From Pleurodeles waltl (taxonomy: Eukaryota; Chordata; Amphibia; Caudata; Salamandridae): a stretch of 64,000 nt of DNA. Positions 47,740 to 58,039 of the stretch are shown one piece after another. The notes beneath the pieces were generated by a model that did not search any database, was not told the origin of the DNA, and saw only the letters and a list, made by a program, of their open reading frames with translations. Numbering within the stretch: position 1 is the first letter of the stretch; each line of letters opens with the position of its first letter. A program made the position numbers and the translations under genes. The stretch covers positions 133,691,106 through 133,755,105 of the forward strand of contig NC_090447.1 of assembly GCF_031143425.1 (NCBI RefSeq), given 5' to 3'.

Positions 47740-48960
47740 GGACCCACTTTGGGTCCCCCTAATTTTTTTGCCTCTTCCCTGTCACAGGCACTTGGCCCTC
47801 CTACACAAGTGAGGTATCATTTGAAAAGGGAGACTGAGGGGAACGTTGGGTGGTAGGAAATTTGTGCCGGTGCGGTGATCCCATACAGAAATGTGGGAAT
47901 GATTTATTTTTTAGCTAAATGTGAGGTTTGCTGAGGATTCTGGGTAAGAAAACACTGAGGGATCCACGCAAGTCACACTTACCTGGACTTCCTAGGGTGT
48001 CTAGTTTTCAATAATGTTTGGGTTTGGTAGGTTTCCCTAGATGGCTGCTGAGCCCAGGACCAAAAACGCAGGTGCCCCTGCAAAAACAGGTAGTTTTGTA
48101 TTTGATAACTTTGATGTGTCCACATAGTGTTTTGGGGCATTTAATTTCGCGGGCACTAGGCCTACCCACACAAGTGAGGTACCATTTTTATTGGGAGACT
48201 TGGAGGAATGCTGGGTGGAAGGAAATGTGTGGCTCCTCTCAGATTCCAGAACTTTCTGTCACAAAAATGTGAGGAAAAAGTGTTTTTTAGGTTTAAAAAG
48301 GATTCTGGGTAACAGAACCTGGTGAGAGCCCCACAAGTCATCCCAACTTGGATTTCCCTAGGCATCTAGTTTTAAAAAATGCACAGGTTTGGTAGGTTTC
48401 CCTAGGTGCCGGCTGAGCTAAACGCCAAAATCCACAGCTAGGCACTTTGCAAAAAACAGCTTTGTTTTCTTAGGGAAAATGTAATGTGTCCACGTTAAGT
48501 TTTGGGGCAGTTCCTGTCATAGGCACTAGGCCTACCACACAAGTGAGGTACCATTTTTATAGGGAGACTTGATGAAACGCTGGGTGAAAGGAAATTTGTG
48601 GCTCCGCTCAGATTCCAGAACTTTCTGTCACTGAAATATGAGGAAAAAGTGTTTTTTGGCCACATTTTGAGGCATGCAAAGGATTTTGGGTAACAGGAAC
48701 TGGTGAGAGCCCCACAAGTCACCCCATCCTGGATTCCCCTCGGTGTCTAGTTTAAAAAAATGCACAGGTTTTGTAGGTTTCCCTAGGCGCCGGCTGAGCT
48801 AGAGGCCAAAATTCACTGATAGGCACTTTGCAAAAAACACGTTAGATTTCAATGTAAAAATGTGATGTGTCCTTGTTGAGTTTCCTGCCTCGGGCATTAG
48901 GCCTACCGAGGCAAGTTAGGTACCATTTTTATAGGGAGACCTTGGGGAACACGGAATAGA
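47740..48960 (+). repeat. ~370-bp tandem array
   Basis: GGTTTCCCTAG recurs near 48029, 48394 and 48776 (365 and 382 apart). Each unit contains an ACACAAGTGAGGTACCATTT-type segment and AGATTCCAGAACTTTCTGTC. It is internal to the piggyBac-like element. Confidence 0.85.
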
Positions 48961-50027
48961 AGAACAAGTGTTATTGCCCCTTTGCTTTCTCTACAGTTTT
49001 GCCTTCCAAAAGTAAGACAGTGTGTAAAAAAGACATGTATTTGAGAAATGCACTGTGATTCACATGCTAGTATGGGGACACCCGGAATTCAGAGCTGAGC
49101 AAATAACCCCTGCTTCTCAACACCTGATCATGTGCCCATTTTGGAAATACAAAGGTTTCCTTGATACCCATTTTTCACTCTTTATATTTCCTCAAATGAA
49201 TTGATGTATACCTGGTATAGAATGAAAACCCATTGCAAGGTGCAACTCATTTATTGGCTCTGGGTACCTAGGGTTCTTGATGAACCCACAAGCCCTAAAG
49301 ATCCCCACAACCAGAAGAGTCCAGCAGACTTAATGGTATATTGTTTTCAAAAATTTGGCATCGCAGGAAAAAGTTACAGAGTAAAACGTGGAGAGAAATG
49401 GCTGTTTTTTCACCTCAATTTCAATATTTGTTTAATTTTAGCTGTTATTTTCTGTAGGAAAACCTTGTGGGATCTACACATATGGCCCCTTGTTAAATTC
49501 AGAATGTTGTCTACTTTTCAGAAATGTTTAGCTGTCCAGGATCCACCTTTGGTTTCACACCCATTTCTGTCACTAACTGGAAGGAAGCTAAAAGCACAAA
49601 GAATAGTAAAAATGGGGTATGTCCCCGTGAATGCCAAAATTGTATTGAATTTTTTTTTTTTCTGATTCAAGTCTGCCCTATTCCTGGAAGCTGGGAAGAT
49701 GGGGGTTTTAGCACTGCAAATTCTTTGTTGATGCCATGTTCAGGGAAAAAAACACAAGCCTTCTTCTGCAGCCCTTTTTTCCCATTTGTTTTTTGTTTTT
49801 AATGAAGATTTCAGTGTATTTTGGCTAATTTCTTGGTCTCCTTCAGGGGAACCCACAAACTCTGGGTACCTCTAAAATCCCTAGGATGCTGGAAAAAAAG
49901 GACGCAAAGTTGACGTGGGTAGCTTATGTGGACAAGAAGTTATGAGGGCCTAAGCGCCAACTGCCCCAAATAGCCCAAAAAAAGGCTTGGCACAGGAGGG
50001 GAAAAGGCCTGGCAGCGAAGGGGTTAA

Positions 50028-50245
50028 GGTACGAATGACATAAAACAAAAATATGATGAATAGGAATTCATGTCTGGAGGCTCACTGACTAGACTACAGT
50101 CACACATTGCTCAATTGAGGTTCACAATCTTAAAAGCAACCATGGTGAATCCCGAAATGAACAACCAGAGAGTGTTATCCAAAATGGAGAAATTTTGGAT
50201 AAAATAGTTGGACTATCTTTTACCTAATGGCCTTAATGACAAATT
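50028..50245 (+). pseudogene. Penelope-like element: C-terminal part of the endonuclease
   Basis: Directly after the TTAA the frame resumes with VRMT, then a stop and NKNMM. Near 50188-50245 it reads MEKFWIK, stop, LDYLLPNGLNDK, matching the conserved C-terminal E-x-x-W-I-x-x-L-x-x-L-x-P-x-G-L-N signature of GIY-YIG nucleases in Penelope-like elements. Stops and shifts show that it is inactive. Confidence 0.75.
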
Positions 50246-52085
50246 AGAGTCGTCCTGGTTTTATAGGAGTCTCTCCCCACCGTAACTGGAATACTCATCC
50301 ATTCACACAAACCTTGTTTGGTCAGACTGTGTTCTATGGCCTTTATTTGCATTTTATATAATCAATTTATCATGTTTGTGTAAATGTCTAAGCATAGTTG
50401 GTTTTGGGTCCTTTCTGATCTGAGTAAATGCAATTTGCTTTAGTATTACTAGTGCATATTTCGCAATGTACCATTTCAGTGAGAAATGATGATATGTGGA
50501 GATTGGGGGTACTGTTGACATAGTACCATTGTAGCACATTATTTTGTTGTGAGGAGAACAGTCATCATTGTTCCAGCATGTAAATAAGATGTACATACAC
50601 ATTATGCAGTTGTATTCAGCTGTTCTTTCTTATGTCGCAAATGTATGTCCCTTGGAATTGAGACTGATGTACACTTAGCAATCAGACAGCATAAGTTTAT
50701 TATGCAGACTTAATTATTTTTTCATGTTGTATGTGTAACGCTCATTTTTGGTATTGAGTTTGTTGCGCATTTAGCCACACTTATATTTGTATTGTGCATT
50801 ACGCTATAATAGCACGACCATATCAAAAATCGTATTGCTCTTTTTTCATTCCTCCCACGCTACACATTCTGTTCACGTTTGCACCAGTTTTGGGTCTTTA
50901 TTTTATTTTCCTTGTGGTTCAGTCGACGGGACAAACGTTTGGCAGCATACGGTCACTCTGGAATCCACTTAAGGTATTTCACCGTACGGAGGTTTTACTT
51001 TTCACTTCAACCTTGTTTTCGTAGCATCTCTGTCATGGCATTTTAGTGATTTAACCTGTATCCGTTCTTGAAACTGTTTTGCAGTAACCGACCTTAGTCG
51101 GAACTGTATGAAATAAGAGGCGTGGTTCTTTACCTTAACCACTAAGGTCATCCAGCTGCAAGTTGTCTGTTTCGCTGCAGGTATCGTCTTTGTGCACCTG
51201 GGAGTACTTGTCACAGAGCACCATGTTTTGTATTTCACAGACGCTCCACATCATTATATTTCACTAGTACACCAGCACGTGTTATCACATCAATTCTCAC
51301 AAGGAGATGTTATGAGTAATATACAGTTGATGTGGACGGTTAATCATTGGTACTTGTTTTCTATTATGGTGCACTATGGGAACTGTAGTTTGGTCTGACG
51401 TGCTTATAGGATTGTACTCTGCATGGTTACTATTCTTTATCAGCATGTCACCACGGAAGCTAGTTTGGGGGATGGTGTTTCCTACATTGTCACATATCAG
51501 CATAGGCAAAGGTGTGATTTTCTCGAACGCCGCATGTGGTTTATGGGTGCTTGGCTTTTGCATTAATAAACAGATCATTCTTTATCTTCTGACAGTTTTC
51601 TTGGCTGCTGGTCACTGTATGTGAAGATGCTAATAAATTATTCCTGTGGTTTTCTGTTTAAAGTGTTGCGTTGTTCTATTCTTGTTTCACTTATAGTTAC
51701 CCCTGATGCAGGGTTTACACCTGAAAGGTCGTGGGTTCCATCTTGAATATTTATCTTCATGTTTTCTTCATGCAATTTTTGTTTTTGTGCAATGTCAAAC
51801 TCAAGTGTGCTGCAACGTTTGGGACTGTGCCTTTCAGTTTATACAGAGATATTTTATTGGATCAAAAGGTTGTATATATTGTTAAATTGGGATATTACTT
51901 CTGTTGAGTTTGTCACCTTTGGGAAGCTAGCTTTCATATAATTGTTTACACAGATATGGGCAGTATTTGTTCCAGCACAGCACACTACACGTGTTACATC
52001 AGGTGTTAACTGGGTTATGTTTCATTGACATTGTTGTCCGGAGTGCACAATACCACTGTTCACTGTTTGTAAGAGGTTTGTTTTG
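50246..52085 (+). mobile_element. Penelope-like element 3' region (pseudo-LTR)
   Basis: About 1.8 kb of A+T-rich non-coding sequence lies between the endonuclease end and the point where the split LTR resumes. By position it is the 3' untranslated region and pseudo-LTR of the Penelope-like element. It contains a hammerhead-like core at 51703-51726. The exact 3' end (about 52085) is set only by where LTR similarity restarts. Confidence 0.55.
51703..51726 (+). ncRNA. Degenerate hammerhead-ribozyme-like core
   Basis: CTGATGC (canonical CTGATGA, last base changed), stem II AGG/CCT with loop GTTTACA, then GAAA. A GTC triplet follows three bases later. Hammerhead motifs are known in the pseudo-LTRs of Penelope-like elements, and this one lies about 1.46 kb downstream of the endonuclease on the same strand. 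Stem III is not evident. Probably a remnant. Confidence 0.35.
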
Positions 52086-52445
52086 CCAGGTCAAACTGGT
52101 AATTTAAAAACTGCTCACACAGGCTGCAATGGCAGGTCTGAGACATGTTTAGAGGGCTACTCAACTGGGTGGCACAATAAGCGCTGCAGGCGCACTTGTA
52201 GAATCTAGTTTACAGGCCCTGGGTACATGTAGTACTACTTTACTATGGACACATGAGGAAATTAAAGATGCCAGTTGGGGAAACGCCAATAATACTCTGT
52301 TTTACAGAGTGAGCCCGTGCGTTTAGCACTGGTTAGAAGTGGTAAACTGCGTAGAGTCCCAAGGCCAGAAAAAACAAGATAAGCAGAAATGGAGGAGGAA
52401 GGAGGATTGCAAAAATTCTGGGGAAAGACCACACTAAGGCTAACA
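52086..52445 (+). repeat. Solo LTR, 3' portion (partner of 43326-45217)
   Basis: It begins CCAGGTCAAACTGG, equivalent to CCAGGTCGAATTGG at about 41830 in the 39602 LTR. It passes through GGCAGGTCTGAGACATG, TTTACAGGCCCTGGGTACA and TTTAGCACTGGTTAGAAG, and ends GGCTAACA at 52445. The order and break point match the missing 3' end of the LTR at 43326. The flanks GTAGG and TGTCT do not match, so the target duplication is lost or was never formed. Confidence 0.75.
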
Positions 52446-53619
52446 TGTCTAAGAGTTGATGAGGGCAAATTTGTGGGACTTCACCTTTGTCATCAATTTT
52501 ACAGACTTCAGGAAGTTAACAAATTAAAAACCTTTTCAAATTGTGGTATACATTCTAAATACCACTTGTGGAAAAAAATATGCAAACATGTTGTGAAATT
52601 TATGGTAAGATATATACTGTCATTGTCTAAAGTCTGCAAAGAATCGGTGTGAAAGAATCATTCACAATTTTTTTGTGTGACTAATTTGCACATAAAATCT
52701 GATTTGCAGGACGTTTTGTAGACGAAAATTGTGGAGGGAAAAAAATGGAAAAAACAATATTACTATTTCAGACAGAGCCTAGTTGGAAATTTTGTACAAC
52801 TGCATGGGTGGAATAATAATTTACAGACTTCCTACAAAGTAGCAATTGTGGGCACTGAGAACCAACAATTGTATTGGATCAAAAAGTTGTCACACATTAA
52901 TGTGTTCACTATATTTTAACATATGTGCTAGATTAGCTGGGTATCTTGCAGACAAAAACATTGTGCTTGCAAAAATGAAAAAAGTCACAGTTTCATGGAT
53001 TGCCATGTTGCAAATGCTGACAATTGCCTGAGTGTAATGAATATGTGATTACCCCTGCAAATAAACAATTGTTGGCATTGATTGCTAACATTTGTATTTG
53101 ATCAAAAAGAAGCTACTTGTAGGAAAATGCTTACTTCTTCTACAGTCACAGAAAGATATTTTCGTTATATTTATCCAAATGTGGTAATTGTGAAACTTTA
53201 CAGACCCAAAACACAGTAACCAAGCTATTTTGAAGTCCCACAAGGAGGTTTCATCACTTTTGTGTCCATGCAAAATATATTCACAAGTGAGACTGCCACA
53301 GAGCAGAACTGCACAACAATCATTGGATATTTTAACAAGACTCTGTTGTCTTCTTTCCAATACTAGCATTTTGGAGATAGTTATATTACCACATCCTTGT
53401 TTTTTGTAGTTGAACCTGATTTGGGGTGTTTTTTGAGCTCTCTACAAATCAGAACCAAAACTGTAGAACACATCTGATTGGCATAATGTGAAATGAGGAG
53501 GTTTGTTTGCCAGAATTGTATTTTAATAGCATCACTTACTTTATTTTCAGTTCAAGCTTAGAGTTGTTGGCAAAAGTGTTAATTCATCTCAAACAACCAA
53601 TTCCAGGATTTTCTTAAGC
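52446..53619. other. No supported gene
   Basis: A+T-rich sequence with loosely repeated ACAATTGTATTGGATCAAAAAG-like motifs near 52863 and 53091. No coding or named element. Confidence 0.45.
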
Positions 53620-53885
53620 TGGGGTGCCCAACGCCAAATCTGGGGGTCCACGAATGTTTAGAAAACTAAATATTTTAGCTCATTATTCAAGTATATACAT
53701 ATAAAAAAGCAAAATGTGAAGTGTACAGTTCTAAAACTAAATGTAACTGTTATTTGTAAATTTGATTGATGCATCTGTGTTTCTGTATTTTTCTGTATTG
53801 TTTTATTTGCTTAGATTGGGGCCCCTGATTTCCAGTAGTGATGTTTTGGGGGGCCACAGAAGTCAAACGTTTAAGAACCACTGGC
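53620..53885 (-). mobile_element. Possible hAT-like MITE fragment
   Basis: On the - strand it starts CAGTGGTTCTTAAACG at about 53883, the style of terminal repeat common in vertebrate hAT (Charlie-like) elements. Read on the + strand the segment contains GGGGGTCCACGAATG near 53641 and TGGGGGGCCACAGAAG near 53848. The opposite end does not show a matching terminal repeat, so it is truncated or the call is wrong. Confidence 0.35.
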
Positions 53886-55148
53886 TTACTCTTTAATTGT
53901 TAGAAAAAAGATTTGGCCAGAAATACTATGCAATGCTGTCATGTCTAGTCCTCCAAAGACAACGTTTCGTCATTTTTGTGGGTGAGCGCAAAGCGCTCCG
54001 TCCATAAAGTAACCTCTCTTTGGGCTTCAAACCACGCCCAGGTCACGTCAGTCTCTTTCATTGGTTCCTGGGCTTGCTCTTTAAAATCTGCTTGCTTTCA
54101 TTTGTGAAAGGCATGCATACGTCATGCCTTTTCCAGTGTTTAGCCTGCCTACACAGCACCGGTAAAGAATGAAAAACATACGAGGATCCATGTTTTTAGC
54201 CTGGGGTCCAGACTACTTTATCTGTTTATTTTCCCCGCAGCGCGATCGCGCTCAGTTTTTTTTCTTTTACTTTGTGCGGCAAGAAAAGTTAGGTTAGGAG
54301 TTTACAATGCAAATTGCTCTAACTCGAGCAAATGCGAGCCCCGTTGCATTGAAAATGCTTTTTTGGCAGTAGTAACTCCTAGGCTGTGTACGAGATGCTT
54401 GGAAGCACAAGCCTTTCCCAGGGCAGAGTCAAAGTCAGAGCGCAGCGTTTGAAGGAGAAAGGAGTAATTTAACCTTAGAAGTGAGCTGAGGCAATGCGCA
54501 CAACTTGTCTTTGCAGCGTTACTAAAGGCTACAACCGAGGCACTGCGCCCAAGTTGTGTCATAGCTGTAGTGTTGAGCCTGTGACGAAACGGGGACGTGT
54601 ACACTACCATGTTACTCATGACGCAAGGGGTGTTGCTGACCCAACCCCTCCTTGTTTGTAGCTATGTTGTGGCCCGTGGGTCACGTGTGAAACACAATAA
54701 ATAAGGCGTGGCAAGTGGGAATGGTCGGTTAAGTCAGACGCAGAGAAAGGGTAACCATGTACACTGGACCACCGCCACATTGAAACTACGCAGTATTAAT
54801 CGCATCATTCATTGCAGCACGAGCAAAAGATAGTGTGCGGAAAGTCACCCCACGGCTATCGTGTCTTCAGACACAACAGCAGGCATTTTGCTTTAGTTGA
54901 CACTAAGAATACTCCCCTCTCTCTCCCAACTTTAAAAGTGTGTCCTTTCACTTTGAAAGAAGTGTCTCCTGTACTCAGTGCAGGGTGAGCACTTAAAAGT
55001 GACTCTAACTTGGACCCATGGAGCCTGGCAGCTGTGAGTACCTTACTTACTACATGCAACCTCTTGCATTTCAGATGTATACATCTTGTCTGGTGGCCGT
55101 ACTCACTTTCTCTGGGTTTGTTTTACCCTGAGCTTTTACAACCATTGT
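53886..55148. other. No supported gene; left flank of the Ngaro-like element
   Basis: This region is less A+T rich than its surroundings, with frames up to 105 codons (54302-54619, - strand) that show no domain. It ends ACAACCATTGT at the Ngaro insertion point. It could belong to an unrecognised LTR. Confidence 0.4.
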
Positions 55149-55465
55149 CGGGCTGAAACGTGAAATGACCACGACACTCACTTAACAGGGGTAAAAGGCC
55201 GCTTTAATAGAACAGGTCTGGCAAAATACAACCTTGGCATAATAGCCTCACAAAACTACCCAAACCTCACTAATACAAATTCATCATCTAACCCCTCCCC
55301 CTCCCTCTAAAGTGACCCCACCGCACTACCCCTTGTCCCATCCCCACCTTGACCCGACCAACCCATTAACCCATCTGTCCTGCAGTCACCTTCTCCAGTT
55401 CCCCTTGTCTGTGCAAACTCCCTGCCCTCTCATCTTTCTGATCTACCCCTTCCCCCCGAAAGGCC
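55149..55465 (-). repeat. Ngaro split direct repeat B2
   Basis: It matches 55936-56253 almost base for base (CGGGCTGAAACGTGAAATGA at the outer end, AGGCCA at the inner end). It forms the 3' terminus of the element. Confidence 0.9.
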
Positions 55466-55732
55466 AACTGTAAGAAACAAACATACCCAAACCAGACCTG
55501 CCTATCCGCAGCAAAAACAAACCCCCCCCTCGCCTTATTACTAAAAATGCCCCTTAATCCATCAGCAGAACAAAAACAAACAGAAATAGACCTGCCCTTT
55601 TAAAACTCGAAACAGCTAACCGCTGAGACATGGAAAACCCCCAAAAATAACAATAATAATCAAACACAAAAAACCCTCCCCCAAAAGAAAAAACACCACA
55701 AATAAAGGAAAGTTTATGGGAGTGCGGGCGGG

Positions 55733-55935
55733 CACGAAGACAAAACGCCCACTGGGTGTGACAACGGCCAAAGAGGCCGCCCACACCCATCCCCTACCTT
55801 TTATCCCCTTGCCCAAGCTTCCGCCCTATCCTGTTCAGTAATCCAATCCCAGTTCGGGCTCGTGGATCATACCACGACAGCCCGATAAGCCCAGGGGAAG
55901 AAAGGGCAAGCCCTTTGCTCCCCCCAAGCCCCCAT
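55733..55935 (-). repeat. Ngaro split direct repeat A2
   Basis: It matches A1 at 61986-62181 from CACGAAGACAAAACGCCCAC to AAGCCCCCAT, with a few substitutions and a short indel near 55862-55875. It abuts B1 without a gap. Confidence 0.9.
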
Positions 55936-56253
55936 CGGGCTGAAACGTGAAATGAACACGACACTCACTCAACAGGGGTAAAAGGCCGCTTTAATAGAAC
56001 AGGTCTGGCAAAATACAACCTTGGCATAATAGCCTCACAAAACTATCCAAACCTCACTAATAAAAACTCATCACCTAACCCCTCCCCCTCCCTCTAAAGT
56101 GACCCCACGCACTACCCCTTGTCCCATCCCCACCTTGACCCGACCAACCCATCAACCCATCTGTCCTGCAGTCACCTTCTCCAGTTCCCCTTGTCTGTGC
56201 AAACTCCCTGCCCTCTCATCTTTCTGATCTACCCCTTCCCCCCCAAAAGGCCA
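55936..56253 (-). repeat. Ngaro split direct repeat B1
   Basis: It matches B2 at 55149-55465. It begins immediately after A2, so A2-B1 reproduces the sequence expected when the two element ends are joined in a circle. Confidence 0.9.
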
Positions 56254-56299
56254 CACAGGAAAACCCGCACAGGCGTTTTCCTTCCCCACCCCACCCTAT

Positions 56300-56947
56300 C
56301 TACCTATCCCATAAACTTTCATCCATTAACTCAGCAATCAACAAACGAAGCTCTAACAAATAGTGCTCATTACCCAAAAATGATAGATGAACACCATCTT
56401 GCCGAAACAACTCAACATCAGAAACCACAATATTCTCATGTGTAAGCACCGAAAAACCCTGCGCCTTACAAAAACTCCTCATTTCCATATTCACCTTTCT
56501 GCGCTGTTTCTCAAACCCCTTAAAAGAATTGGCACCCCTCCAAACCCTTCTCGGCACAAAACTCGTCCAAACAATATGTGTACCTGACCAACGTTCTTTA
56601 ATCCTACATAAATCCAACTTCATGACCTTCAACAAACCAATTCCTGAGAGTGCAACCAAATCATTTTCACCCAAATGTAAAACCAATAAATCTGGACAAA
56701 CCCCCTGCTCCATCCTCTTAGCTAAAACATACAGTAACTCACCCCATCTCATACCACTCTTCCCTACCCAACTAATTTTTATCCTAGCCCCATCAAGCCC
56801 CAGTTGCCTCCCAAAATGCCGCGATGCAGCTTGCTTCTCCACCCAGCGAACAAAGGAGTGTCCTACAATCCAAACTGCGCACACCTTGTCCGGACCCCCG
56901 ACGCAACCTACAAGAAAAAATATGTTAAGTGGTACATATTGAATCAA
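56300..56947 (-). pseudogene. Ngaro-like SGNH hydrolase domain protein
   Basis: A 215-residue frame. Block I is GHSFVRW with the nucleophile at Ser31, block III is LGENDL (residues 92-97), and block V is DGVH (Asp184, His187). Together these are the full SGNH/GDSL hydrolase set (Ser, Gly, Asn, His), so the active site looks intact. Such a domain is known as an extra ORF in some Ngaro elements; its role in the cycle is not established and it may act on esters or acetylated substrates. Homology appears to begin at residue 14 (GCVGGPDKVCAVWIVGHS). It is preceded on this strand by a pyrimidine run and CTTGTAG (56920-56908), a good splice acceptor, so the protein may be expressed from a spliced transcript. 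The chosen Met (56947) may not be the true start. I list it as a pseudogene because the element is dead, not because this frame is broken. Confidence 0.85.
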
Positions 56948-58039
56948 ACATGCATAACCGAAGAAAGAAAACGGAATAGTACAGAGCGGATAAATAGAGG
57001 TACAGAAAGCCAGAAAAGAGCTTAGACAAAAAGCTGCAACAAGCAGAAAAAACTCCCAAAAATACCTTCCTACTGTTAAACGAGCGCACGTACCTCTGAA
57101 AGCATCTCGACCTCCACCTACCTAATTGCTTAATAGACTGATCCGATTTACCTTGTCGCCTCGCTTCCGTAGCAGCCCCAATCCTAGAGGAGTGTGTACT
57201 GTAACTACTAAGCTCCAAACCCAATCTCCCAACCGCCATCCTCAATACTACTAAGAACTGTGATGCTAATAAATGCGACCCATCCTGATGAGCAAATACA
57301 AACCTTGAAAAATGTGGCCACAGTGCTATAAAAGAAAACCAACAACGCACTGGACAATCCTCAGATCGTAATGCCTTCAATAACACCTCCTGACTCTCCC
57401 CAACTGGTCCCCTTTGGAAAAAGGTAACCATATGCAGACACCCTGATCGCCCACATGAACATTCTCCTGGATGAGTCCCTGCCTCCCCTTTACCCCCAAA
57501 AGTTCAGAAATACGAAAAGCCCCATGAAACAACCAAGACATGCAAAGAGAAAATAAACAAACCTCCCACTCAGAAAAACAAACGTCACCCAAACACCCCA
57601 ACAAGGCCTTCAGCAGATCATGAGTGATAGGACGCCTCCGATCGCACCTCACACCACCCGACCTAGCCCAGCCAGCTAAAATCCTCCTACATAACTCACC
57701 TTCCACCGGATCGTAACCCCAAAAATACTTACCATAAAAAGAAGCTCCTGATAACTCACCAGATATAGTAACCGCCGCCAAACCAGACTCAATCTGTTGC
57801 ATAAGGAAACGAACCGCATCATCTTGTCTCCTAGATGTCACATCAAACCCACCCAATCTTCTTACCGCACCTGAATATAGAAACTCCACCCATGCCTGAA
57901 AATAAGTCCTCCTCGTCGACGGAGCTATAGACTGCTGAACTAGCTTCAACATCCTCAATCTCCTAGTGCCCACAACTCCCCAGGTATGACCGTCTTCTGC
58001 GCATCTGCTCCCGGCGCCAAACCACGGAATCTCTGCCAC
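56925..58039 (-). pseudogene. Ngaro-like tyrosine recombinase (two frames)
   Basis: The N-terminal frame 58039-57377 (220 residues) holds the SAM-like DNA-binding part and catalytic Arg I in FHGAFRISEL (Arg176). A frameshift between 57431 and 57395 moves to the second frame (57431-56925), which holds HSSRIGAA (His80, Arg83), LGRWRS (Trp106 in the place often taken by His) and the nucleophile region CFQRYVRSF (Tyr114). The R-HxxR-W-Y set is complete across the two frames. The enzyme would join the circular DNA copy to the target. The C-terminal tail after about residue 120 is hydrophobic and probably not part of the enzyme. A consensus splice donor (CAGAG-GTACGT) overlaps the Tyr region at about 57096; splicing there would not keep frame with the SGNH domain by my reading. 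Confidence 0.87.

Larger units (their letters stand above)
45716..50023. mobile_element. piggyBac-like non-autonomous element, 4.3 kb, TTAA duplications
   Basis: TTAA flanks it at 45712-45715 and 50024-50027. Removing the insert and one TTAA makes the Penelope endonuclease frame continuous across the junction, which fixes both boundaries to the base. The right end, read inward, is CCCCTTCGCTGCCAGG; the left is CTGCTTCTGTGCGATG (10 of 16 positions agree). TTAA targeting and C-rich short ends fit piggyBac. No transposase is recognised. The interior holds three large palindromes, a ~170-bp tandem array and a ~370-bp tandem array. Confidence 0.82.
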
